A stretch of 64,000 bases of DNA from Starkeya sp. ORNL1 (GTDB lineage Bacteria; Pseudomonadota; Alphaproteobacteria; Rhizobiales; Xanthobacteraceae), in NCBI RefSeq assembly GCF_012971745.1, contig NZ_CP048834.1, positions 5,589,001-5,653,000 on the forward strand, written 5' to 3'. Both the position numbers and the translations under genes were made by a program. Positions 26,831 through 34,262 of the stretch are shown here, one piece after another. Under the pieces are notes generated by a model that searched no databases, was not told where the DNA came from, and saw only the letters and a list, made by a program, of their open reading frames with translations. Each line of letters begins with the position of its first letter. The stretch's first letter is position 1.

Positions 26831-27420
26831 ACACTGATCTAGACCCCACCATCGACGATCTCGATCACGCACGCGCGCAGGAATATGCGCTGCTGGCAAC
26901 ATTGCTCATGCGCAATCCCGACGCGGCCGTATTGGAACGCCTGGCCTTGCTGCGTGGTAACGACAGTCCGCTCGGGCTTGCCCATGCGGCGCTCGGCGCT
27001 GCCGCGGCCAGTGCCAACGCTGAGACGGTACGGCGGGAGTATTTCGATCTTTTCGCTGGCCTCGGCGAAAACGGGCTAATGCCTTACGCGTCGTTTTATC
27101 TGGCTGGCTCGCTATATGGCCGACCTCTGGAACGGCTGCGGGAAACGCTGCGGGAGCTGGCAATCGAGAAGACCTCGCAATCCGAACCTGAGGATCACGC
27201 CGCGATCGTGTGCGAGATCATGGCCGGATTGATCGGCGGGAACATAGCAGCGCCGGCCGGCGCCGACCGCGAATTCTTCAAGGCGCATGTGGTGCCGTGG
27301 TTCAGGTCGTTCTTCGTCGATCTGGAAAAGTCTAACGCGACAGCGTTCTACGTGCATGTCGGCACGCTTGGCCGCGTCTTCATCGATATCGAAACCGAGG
27401 CATTTAGCTTAGAAGGTTGA
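26827..27420 (+). CDS. TorD/DmsD-family molecular chaperone
   Basis: The 197-residue all-alpha protein starts at GTG 26827 (GTGA overlap). TorD-like features are EYFDLFAGLGENGLMPYASF and the C-terminal HVVPWFRSFFVDLEKS. Such chaperones bind the Tat signal of a Mo/W enzyme and help load the cofactor before export. In this operon FdhA is the natural client. No FdhD sulfurtransferase gene is visible in the window, although FdhA-type enzymes normally need one. Confidence 0.82.
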   Translation: MNTDLDPTIDDLDHARAQEYALLATLLMRNPDAAVLERLALLRGNDSPLGLAHAALGAAAASANAETVRREYFDLFAGLGENGLMPYASFYLAGSLYGRPLERLRETLRELAIEKTSQSEPEDHAAIVCEIMAGLIGGNIAAPAGADREFFKAHVVPWFRSFFVDLEKSNATAFYVHVGTLGRVFIDIETEAFSLEG

Positions 27421-27519
27421 TGCGGCACAAAGCGGAATATTGGCGAGACATCGACAAATGATCATATTGCGAATAGACCATACAATGCTCTCGAGCAGAG
27501 ACAAAAATTGGAGGCTTTG

Positions 27520-27645
27520 ATGCGGGCGTTCATCGCGGCCTGTCTAGTTGCCGTCCTGATTGCAGTTACCGGTGGCGTGGTGCTCGACCAATTTGTCCAG
27601 AAATCAGCCGCTGACGCCTTTGCTGAGCCAAGTGTGCGCCTCTGA
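27520..27645 (+). CDS. Single-helix small protein of the fdh locus
   Basis: A 41-residue open frame starts at ATG 27520 with a clear GGAGG site 8 bp upstream. It has one hydrophobic helix (AFIAACLVAVLIAVTGGVVL) and a short polar tail (FVQKSAADAFAEP). It lies 100 bp after the chaperone gene. Probably a small inner-membrane or exported accessory peptide. Composition and the ribosome-binding site support a real gene, but no family is named. Confidence 0.6.
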   Translation: MRAFIAACLVAVLIAVTGGVVLDQFVQKSAADAFAEPSVRL

Positions 27646-27673
27646 CATCAGCCGGGCGTGAGAGGCCGGTAAA

Positions 27674-27958
27674 TTATTTTGTATCCACGATTGTCTTTGA
27701 CGATCCCTCGGGCGCCGCTTGCATGCCAGGCGCGGACTGTCCCTGCGGGCTTCCCGCTGGCGCGCCGCCGTTTTCGGTACTGATCGGACCGGTCCAGCCC
27801 TGCGGCTGCAATTGTCCCTTGTTGCTTTCGGGCAGCACGGTCCTCCCGGTACTGTGCTGCGAGTCCCCCGGCTTCTTGTCATTGGAATTTGTCCCGGTTT
27901 GCGCGGATGCGGCAAACACCGAGGCAAATGTCGAAAGGAGGACGATGGCGATACGCAT
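27674..27958 (-). CDS. Small exported protein, function unknown
   Basis: The 94-residue protein starts at ATG 27958 behind AAGGAG. It has a signal peptide (MRIAIVLLSTFASVFAASAQ, cleavage near residue 20) and a Gly/Pro/Ser/Gln-rich, probably unstructured mature part. It converges with the single-helix gene. Similar low-complexity periplasmic proteins are common in Bradyrhizobium-like genomes. No function is indicated. Confidence 0.6.
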   Translation of the reverse strand: MRIAIVLLSTFASVFAASAQTGTNSNDKKPGDSQHSTGRTVLPESNKGQLQPQGWTGPISTENGGAPAGSPQGQSAPGMQAAPEGSSKTIVDTK

Positions 27959-28350
27959 GGTGGCACTCCTTGATAAATGGAGAAGCCTTGGGGGTCACGC
28001 TTGGTTCCTCCTCCCGGTGCGAACGATGGCCGTCGCGTTGGAGTGGATTAAAGCCGACGATACGAGGTCAGAGGTTGCGGTTGCGCGGTCGACCCCGATG
28101 TCACGATGCGTCCAGCCATCTTGCTCTGGAAAGTGAGCGGACAAGACGACTTTCGCGACGCGCCAGCTGTTGAGGGCATCCGCACGATCAAGCGTGGGGT
28201 ACAGCCTCGCGGTGCGATGGTCAGTCGAGCCGTATGATCGCTAATGCGGCTGATGGCGGCTTAGCTTGTCTATGCCGGACAACGGACCTAGTTTCGACGA
28301 CAATCCGAAGCTGGTTGTGGTCGCTTGGCGTCGCCTCTGGAGACTGCTTC

Positions 28351-29445
28351 ATGACGCAGCGCCTGCCACTGTCGCTGACGTCCCTCGATGTGGCGCGGCA
28401 GATGCTGTGCGGTGGTTTGCAGCCGGTGGCACCGCGGGATGTTTTGCTGGCAGATGCACTAGGATGCGTGGCCGCCGAGATGGCGGCGACAGAACCATTT
28501 CCGCCGCGCGATATCGCTACCCTCGACGGCTGGGCCTTTGCCGCGCGCGATCTGGTCGGCGCGTCGTCTTATGCGCCGCTGGCGATGGCCGCCGCACCCT
28601 GCTGGGTCGAGGCCGGCGATGCGATGCCTCAAGATTGCGATTGCGTGGTTGACGCCGATGTCGTCGATGCGTTCGGTCCGCTGGTGCAGGTAACGGCAGA
28701 AGCCATTCCGGGGCAGGGTGTTCGTCGCGCGGGTAGCGATATCGCCGGGGGCGGCGCGCTTGTCGCCGCGGGACATCCGATCCGCAGCCTCGACCTCGTG
28801 CGGGCGAGGGGGGCAGGATACACATCGATATCGGTGCGGCGACCGAGCCTGCGGCTGATCGACATGCCGACGACGAAGAAGCGCGATCTTACCGTGCACC
28901 TTATCGCCGAGCTGGCGCAGGCCGCCGGCACCATGGTCACGCGCGGCGATACCGCATCACTGCGGGGCGACGCCAGCGATCTGCTTATCACCATTGGCGG
29001 CACCGGCGTCGGCCGCGGCGACGCTACCGTCCTCGCGCTGGCGCAATCCGGCGTGGTGTTGGCTCATGGCATCGCACTACAGCCCGGCCGGACCACTGCC
29101 ATCGGCATCAACGAGAACATCCCCGTCATTGCATTGCCTGGAGCACCGGATCAGGCGCTGGCGGCGTGGTGGACGCTGGCACTGCCTATGGTGGATCACC
29201 TCGCCTTGCGGGTATCGCGACCAATGGTGACGCTACCGCTCGCGCGAAAGATCGCATCGGGCGTCGGTGTTGCCGAAATTGCACTGCTCAGGCAAACCAA
29301 TGCGACATGGATGCCGCTTGCGGTTGGCGATCTTTCGCTGGACGCAATCGCTTCGGCCGATGCCTGGTGCGCCATTCCGGCAGGCAGCGAGGGTTTTGCG
29401 GCGGGAGCGGTCGTCGATGCCTATCTTCTGAAGTCCTGCGACTGA
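28351..29445 (+). CDS. MoeA-like molybdopterin-binding protein, degenerate
   Basis: The start is ATG 28351 with GGAGA upstream; 364 residues. MoeA layout is recognisable: DIATLDGWAFAARD corresponds to the N-terminal 'SAMDGYA' motif, TIGGTGVGRGDATV to the GGxSxGxxD loop, and LPGAPDQALAAWW to the LPGNP motif. The TGDEL-type motif is absent (LRLIDMPTTKKRDL instead) and the protein is shorter than MoeA. It may bind cofactor or partner with the full-length fusion 35 bp downstream rather than catalyse insertion. A 14-bp tandem duplication spans its stop codon. Confidence 0.75.
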   Translation: MTQRLPLSLTSLDVARQMLCGGLQPVAPRDVLLADALGCVAAEMAATEPFPPRDIATLDGWAFAARDLVGASSYAPLAMAAAPCWVEAGDAMPQDCDCVVDADVVDAFGPLVQVTAEAIPGQGVRRAGSDIAGGGALVAAGHPIRSLDLVRARGAGYTSISVRRPSLRLIDMPTTKKRDLTVHLIAELAQAAGTMVTRGDTASLRGDASDLLITIGGTGVGRGDATVLALAQSGVVLAHGIALQPGRTTAIGINENIPVIALPGAPDQALAAWWTLALPMVDHLALRVSRPMVTLPLARKIASGVGVAEIALLRQTNATWMPLAVGDLSLDAIASADAWCAIPAGSEGFAAGAVVDAYLLKSCD

Positions 29446-29462
29446 AGACCTGCGACTGAAGA
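29435..29462. repeat. 14-bp perfect tandem duplication across a stop codon
   Basis: The unit CCTGCGACTGAAGA occurs twice back to back. The first unit includes the TGA stop of the MoeA-like gene, so the duplication lies at the 3' end and does not alter the protein. It looks like a replication-slippage event. Confidence 0.85.
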
Positions 29463-29480
29463 CCCACCTGTGAGTTCACG

Positions 29481-31442
29481 ATGCCGAATGACACGGTTGC
29501 GAAGCCTCGTGAGGGCGTTGATCAGGACCAGTTTCTGAACATCCTGTCGCGCGAGGACGCCATTGAGCGGTTTGAGGCGGCGCTGTTTCCGCGCGACGTC
29601 CCGAGTGAGCGGAAGTCGCTCGCCGACTCCCTGGGCCGCGCGCTGGCTGCTGACATCGTCGCGCCGATCGACGTGCCGCCGTTCGATCGCTCGAACGTTG
29701 ACGGCTTTGCGGTGCGCTCCGCCGATCTTGCAAGTGCCGGCGAAAGCGCGCCGGCGCGCATATCGCTCAATGACGAGGTGATTGCCTGCGGCAAAGCACC
29801 GGTTCAGCCGGTTCTCACGGGCACGGCGACGTCGATTGCCACCGGAGGGCCGGTCCCGCGCGGCGCCGATGCCATCGTCATGGTCGAGCACACCCAGCCG
29901 CTTGGCGCCGATGCGATCGAGATTCGCCGCGCCGCGTCCCCCGGCCAGTTCGTGTCTTATGCCGGATCCGACATCGCGCGCGGCGAGACGCTGCTGCGCG
30001 GCGGCACCATGATCGGATCGCGAGAGATCGGCATGCTCGCCGCCTGCGGCATCGCCGATGTGTCGGTGGTGCGGCGTCCGCGGGTCGCGGTGATGTCGAC
30101 CGGTGATGAACTGGTGCAGCCCGGTCAGACGCTGCGGCCCGGCGCGATCTACGACACCAACGGCGCCATCGTCACCGCCGCCGTGATCGAGAACGGCGGC
30201 GATCCGATCTTCGTTGGCGCCATCGCGGATGACGAGAAAATCCTGGAAGCCGCCATGCGCGAGGCGTTGGCGGATTGCGACATGCTGGTGCTGTCCGGTG
30301 GCACCTCGAAGGGGGCGGGCGACGTCTCGCACCGGATCATCGCGCGGCTAGGCTTGCCCGGCATCATTGCCCATGGCGTGGCGCTGAAGCCCGGCAAGCC
30401 GCTGTGCCTGGCGGTGTGCGACGGCAAAATCGTCGTGATCCTCCCGGGCTTTCCGACCTCGGCGATGTTCACCTTCCACGACATCATTGTCCCCCTTCTG
30501 CGACGCCTCGCCGGGCTGCCGCCGCGCGCCGAGGCGCAGGTCTCGGCGAAGATCCCGGTGCGGATCGCGTCGGAGCTCGGCCGTACCGAATTCGTGATGG
30601 TGTCGCTGGTCGCTGCAGACGGCGGCCTGATAGCCTATCCAAGCGGCAAGGGATCGGGCGCGATCACATCCTTTGCTCAGGCCGACGGGTTCTTGCGAAT
30701 CGATGCGCTGGCCGACCAGATGCCGGCAGGCACCGAGACCGCGGTGACGCTGTTCACGCCGCATGTCCGCGTACCGGATCTGGTGATCATCGGCAGCCAT
30801 TGCACCGGACTTGATCTGGTCACTGCGCCGCTGGCGCGCGCCGGCCTCTCGGTGCGCTCGATTTCGGTCGGGAGCCTCGGCGGCATCGCGGCAGCGAAGC
30901 GTGGCGAGTGCGACCTGGCGCCGATTCATTTGTTCGACGAAAAGACCGGGCGCTACAACACGCCGTTCCTCGCCGAAGGTCTCGAACTGGTGCCTGGCTG
31001 GCGCCGCATGCAGGGGATCGTGTTTCGTGTGGACGATCCGCGCTTCGAGGGCTTGAATGCGCAGGACGCGGTACATGCGGCACTGGCCGACCCCGCCTGC
31101 ATCATGGTCAACCGCAACCAGGGTGCCGGCACCCGCATCCTGATCGATCGCCTTCTCGGGTCGGCGCGGCCGAATGGCTATTGGAATCAGCCGAAGTCGC
31201 ATAACGCCGTAGCCGCCGCCGTCGGCCAGCATCGCGCCGACTGGGGTATGACCACCGCGCCAGTGGCGCGTGCCTCCGGGCTTGGCTTCATTCCGCTGGC
31301 GGAAGAACACTACGATTTCGCGGTAGTGACATCACGAAAGCAGCGACCGGCAGTGCAAGCATTCCTCGCTGCATTGGTATCCCCCGAGAGCCACGCCGCG
31401 CTCGCAGGGGCCGGCTTCCGGCCGGCGACGACAGAGAGTTGA
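29481..31442 (+). CDS. MoeA fused to a PBP-like oxyanion-binding domain
   Basis: The 653-residue two-domain protein has residues about 25-430 as complete MoeA: FDRSNVDGFAVRSAD, VMSTGDELVQPG, LSGGTSKGAGDVSH. Residues about 440-640 form the PBP-like domain also found in the regulator at 6437 (NQGAGTRILIDRLLG, ASGLGFIPLAEEHYDFAVV). The fusion suggests delivery or sensing of molybdate/tungstate at the site of metal insertion. There is no signal peptide, so it is cytoplasmic. It probably serves the fdh enzyme encoded upstream. The architecture is known in databases; the metal preference is inferred. Confidence 0.88.
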   Translation: MPNDTVAKPREGVDQDQFLNILSREDAIERFEAALFPRDVPSERKSLADSLGRALAADIVAPIDVPPFDRSNVDGFAVRSADLASAGESAPARISLNDEVIACGKAPVQPVLTGTATSIATGGPVPRGADAIVMVEHTQPLGADAIEIRRAASPGQFVSYAGSDIARGETLLRGGTMIGSREIGMLAACGIADVSVVRRPRVAVMSTGDELVQPGQTLRPGAIYDTNGAIVTAAVIENGGDPIFVGAIADDEKILEAAMREALADCDMLVLSGGTSKGAGDVSHRIIARLGLPGIIAHGVALKPGKPLCLAVCDGKIVVILPGFPTSAMFTFHDIIVPLLRRLAGLPPRAEAQVSAKIPVRIASELGRTEFVMVSLVAADGGLIAYPSGKGSGAITSFAQADGFLRIDALADQMPAGTETAVTLFTPHVRVPDLVIIGSHCTGLDLVTAPLARAGLSVRSISVGSLGGIAAAKRGECDLAPIHLFDEKTGRYNTPFLAEGLELVPGWRRMQGIVFRVDDPRFEGLNAQDAVHAALADPACIMVNRNQGAGTRILIDRLLGSARPNGYWNQPKSHNAVAAAVGQHRADWGMTTAPVARASGLGFIPLAEEHYDFAVVTSRKQRPAVQAFLAALVSPESHAALAGAGFRPATTES

Positions 31443-31700
31443 GCACGGTCCACCAAAAGCATGACCAGTCGTCGGATAACCGAGCTATGCCATGAGGAAG
31501 CTCTCGAGGAAGCGCGTGTCCATATACATTTTATATCATTAGAAAATAGCATCGTTGATATTTCCAATCTTCCGCGCCGAAGCCAGACTGCCGGAAGGAA
31601 ATGCGTATGGCTTCGCGGCGGTGCTCCCGGGCGTCCGCACCGCCGCTCGCACATTGTGGCGGCTCCGCCGCCACACAAACCGGCACATGGAGATGCCCTA
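31443..31700. promoter_or_regulatory. AT-rich leader upstream of the catabolic cluster
   Basis: This 258-bp gap contains an unusually AT-rich patch for this genome at about 31520-31565 (ATACATTTTATATCATT, GTTGATATTTCC). It probably holds the promoter of the first catabolic gene. It also marks the visible change from the moderately GC-rich fdh side to the very GC-rich catabolic side. No copy of the TNGTNNNACNA site was found here. Confidence 0.4.
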
Positions 31701-32486
31701 GTGGACCTCGGACTTCAGCAGAAGACCGCACTCGTGTTCGGTGCTGGCGGCGGGCTCGGCGGCGCTATCGCGAAGGCGCTGGCAGCGGAAGGCGCGGCGG
31801 TGATCGTCGCCGACATCAATCTCGACGCCGCCAAGGCGACTGCCGCCGCGATCGCCGGTGCCGGCGGCCACTCCCGGCCCATCGGCTGGGATCTGGCGGA
31901 TCTGTCGGTGATCGAGGCGAACATCGCCGGCATCGAGGCTGATTTCGGCGGCGTGGACGTGCTCGTCAACAACACCGGCGGGCCACCCCCGACGCCGGCC
32001 GCCGGGCAGGATCCAGCCCTTTGGCTGAGCAGCTTCCAGTCGATGGTGCTCTCGGTCATCGCGATCACGGACCGCGTGCTGCCGAGCATGCGCGCGCGCA
32101 AATGGGGCCGGGTCATCACCTCGACCTCGTCCGGCGTTGTCGCGCCGATCGCCAATCTCGGCATCTCCAACGCGCTCAGGCTATCGCTGGTGGGCTGGTC
32201 GAAGACGCTGGCGCGTGAAGTCGGTCGCGACGGTGTGACCTGCAACATCGTGCTTCCCGGCCGCATCGCCACCCCACGCATCAGCTTCCTCGACGAGCGC
32301 AAGGCCGAGCGCGAGGGCCGCAGCGTCGCCGACGTCGCCGCCGAGAGCACCGGCTCCATCCCGGTCGGCCGCTACGGCGATCCGCAGGAATATGGCGACG
32401 TTGTCGCATTCCTCGCCAGCGCGCGCGCGTCCTACATCACCGGTTCGGTCATCCGCATCGATGGCGGCCTTATCCAGAGCATCTGA
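31701..32486 (+). CDS. SDR-family oxidoreductase with non-canonical active site
   Basis: The start is GTG 31701 (VDLGLQQKTALVFGAGGGLGGA, GGAGA upstream), giving 261 residues, normal for classical SDRs. The nucleotide-binding glycine motif and VLVNNTGGP are present, as is the Ser region TSTSSGVV. Where YxxxK is expected the sequence is NLGISNALR, so the catalytic Tyr and Lys are replaced. This recurs in an SDR subgroup with 'LxxSNxxR'. Its reaction is therefore uncertain. It is 8 bp upstream of an RraA-type gene. It is the first gene of the catabolic cluster. Confidence 0.82.
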   Translation: MDLGLQQKTALVFGAGGGLGGAIAKALAAEGAAVIVADINLDAAKATAAAIAGAGGHSRPIGWDLADLSVIEANIAGIEADFGGVDVLVNNTGGPPPTPAAGQDPALWLSSFQSMVLSVIAITDRVLPSMRARKWGRVITSTSSGVVAPIANLGISNALRLSLVGWSKTLAREVGRDGVTCNIVLPGRIATPRISFLDERKAEREGRSVADVAAESTGSIPVGRYGDPQEYGDVVAFLASARASYITGSVIRIDGGLIQSI

Positions 32487-32494
32487 GGAAACCA

Positions 32495-33205
32495 ATGGCA
32501 CTCGAACAAAGCGTCGTCGACACGCTCAAGGCAATCTCCACGGCGACGATCACCACTGTCCTGCTGAAGAAGGGGCTGCGCAATGTCTGGCTCCGCGGCA
32601 CCAAGCCGCTCGCGCCCGGCCAACCGCGCCTCGTCGGCCCGGCTTTCACGTTGCGCTTCGTTCCCGCCCGAGAGGATCTCGCCACGCCCGCAAGCTGGGC
32701 CTCGCCGATCTCCACGCGCGCCGCGATCGAGGCGATGCCGGCCGGCTGTATCGCCGTTGTAGACGCCATGGGCGTCACCGACGCCGGCATTTTCGGCGAC
32801 ATATTGTGCGCCCGCATGCTGAAGCGCGGCGTCGTCGCGCTGATCACCGACGGCGTGGTCCGTGACGTTGCCGGCGTGCTCGGCACCGGCCTTCCGGTCT
32901 GGTGCAACGGTGTCGCAGCCCCTCCTTCGGTCGCCGGGCTCACCTTCGTCGCCTGGCAGCAGCCGATTGCCTGCGGCGGCGTCGCGGTGTTCCCGGACGA
33001 CGTCATCGTGGTCGATGACGACGGCGCGGTGCTGATACCCGCCGCGCTGTTGCCCGAGGTCCTGGCCGAAGCACCGGAGCAGGAGCGGACTGAGGCCTGG
33101 ATCATGAACGAGGTTGGCCGCGATGTGCCGCTGCCCGGCCTCTATCCGATGAATGCGGATACCAAGGCCCGCTATGAGGCGGCGAAGAAGGACGGCACTG
33201 CCTGA
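32495..33205 (+). CDS. RraA-family protein (aldolase/decarboxylase type), copy 1
   Basis: The 236-residue protein starts at ATG 32495 with GAGG upstream. It is an RraA/HMG-aldolase fold: TATITTVLLKKGLRNVW, DILCARMLKRGVVALITDGVVRD and GGVAVFPDDVIVVDDDGAVL. The GD...D/R segment supports a metal-dependent retro-aldol or decarboxylase activity rather than RNase E control, which the cluster setting also favours. A paralogue with the same layout is at 39878-40594. The substrate is unknown. Confidence 0.82.
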   Translation: MALEQSVVDTLKAISTATITTVLLKKGLRNVWLRGTKPLAPGQPRLVGPAFTLRFVPAREDLATPASWASPISTRAAIEAMPAGCIAVVDAMGVTDAGIFGDILCARMLKRGVVALITDGVVRDVAGVLGTGLPVWCNGVAAPPSVAGLTFVAWQQPIACGGVAVFPDDVIVVDDDGAVLIPAALLPEVLAEAPEQERTEAWIMNEVGRDVPLPGLYPMNADTKARYEAAKKDGTA

Positions 33206-33210
33206 CGCAC

Positions 33211-33297
33211 GATGCGTCCGCCAAGGGCGCCTACGTCGTCGCCGCGACGCCCTTCCATCCGGACGGGCGCCTCGACACCCTGTCGGTCGACCGGCTA
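33211..33297 (+). pseudogene. Remnant of a DapA-family gene (N-terminal strand only)
   Basis: Directly after the RraA gene one frame reads KGAYVVAATPFHPDGRLDT then LSVDRL, which matches the first beta-strand and helix of the dihydrodipicolinate synthase/N-acetylneuraminate lyase family. The similarity stops after about 29 codons and the frame closes within about 100 bp, running into the promoter of the next gene. No start codon fits well. It looks like the leftover of a deleted gene, distinct from the intact DapA-family gene at 48627. Confidence 0.55.
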
Positions 33298-33392
33298 CCG
33301 ATTTCCAGGTCGGAGCCGGGAAACCTCATTGAGAGCGCCCGTCGCGGCACATATTGCCGAGGGCATTGTATAGCGGAGACAGTCTTATAAAA

Positions 33393-33403
33393 TCGTCTTA
33401 CAA
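33393..33403 (+). promoter_or_regulatory. Candidate GntR/FadR-type operator, site 1
   Basis: TCGTCTTACAA fits the FadR-subfamily pattern TNGTNNNACNA exactly. It is 50 bp upstream of the uronate-dehydrogenase-like gene and beside a TATAAA-like element. Related sites lie at 35427, 40632, 40781, 47763 and 49672. Confidence 0.55.
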
Positions 33404-33452
33404 GTTGTCGATTCCGCCGGAGATGCCTCCGGTTTGCTGAAGGGCTCCGCGA

Positions 33453-34262
33453 ATGGCGAATGACCGTCCTACCTTGTTCACCGGCGCGGGCGGCATTCTC
33501 GGCAAGTGGCTGCGGCCTAGGCTGATCGAGACATACGGCGCGCTGCGCTCGACCGACATCGTCGATTTTGGGCCGGCTTTGCCCGGCGAGGAAATCGTCA
33601 TCGCCGATCTCGCGGACGCCGCGGCGGTGGACCGTCTGGTGGAGGGCGCCGGGCGCATCATCCATTTCGGCGGCATCTCCTACGAGACCAGCTTCGACCG
33701 CATCCTGTCGTCCAACATTCTCGGCACCTACAATGTGTACGAGGCGGCGCGTCGCTTCGGGGCAGGGCCCATCGTCTATGCCAGCTCGAACCACGCCATC
33801 GGCTTCTACACGCGCGACGACCGGCTGGACGCCAATGTGCGCACCCGGCCGGACTCGCTCTATGGCGTGTCCAAGGCATTCGGCGAGGATCTGGCGAGCC
33901 TCTACTACGACAAATACGGCGTGGAGAGCGCGTGCCTGCGCATCGGCACCGCGCGGCTGGATCCGATCGACCCCCGCCATCTCTCCACCTGGCACAGCTA
34001 TGAGGACCTGCTGCGCCTGATCGAGGCGTGCTTCGCCGCGCCCCATCTCGGCTGCACCATCCTTTACGGCGTGTCGAACAATGACCGCTCCTGGTGGAGC
34101 AATGCGGCGGCGCCGAATGTGGATTACCGCCCGCAGGACAATGCCGAGAGCTTCAAGGATGCGCTCATCCCGGACGGCGACACGCGCGACATGGAAGATC
34201 CCGCGGTGAAGTACCAGGGCGGGCCGTTCATCACCCCCGGCTATGTGCCGCGCAAGGCCTGA
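33453..34262 (+). CDS. Uronate-dehydrogenase-like NAD(P)-dependent SDR
   Basis: The 269-residue extended-type SDR has TGAGGILGKWLRPRL as nucleotide motif, SSNHAIGFY as Ser region and YGVSKAFGED as the YxxxK motif. HFGGISYE, the ASSNHAIG block, and the SYEDLLRLIEACF ending are typical of Udh, which oxidises hexuronates to aldarolactones. Specificity is unproven, but a sugar-acid substrate fits the lactonase and aldolase homologues in the cluster. Its last 22 bp overlap the 3' end of the convergent PLP-enzyme gene. Confidence 0.8.
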   Translation: MANDRPTLFTGAGGILGKWLRPRLIETYGALRSTDIVDFGPALPGEEIVIADLADAAAVDRLVEGAGRIIHFGGISYETSFDRILSSNILGTYNVYEAARRFGAGPIVYASSNHAIGFYTRDDRLDANVRTRPDSLYGVSKAFGEDLASLYYDKYGVESACLRIGTARLDPIDPRHLSTWHSYEDLLRLIEACFAAPHLGCTILYGVSNNDRSWWSNAAAPNVDYRPQDNAESFKDALIPDGDTRDMEDPAVKYQGGPFITPGYVPRKA

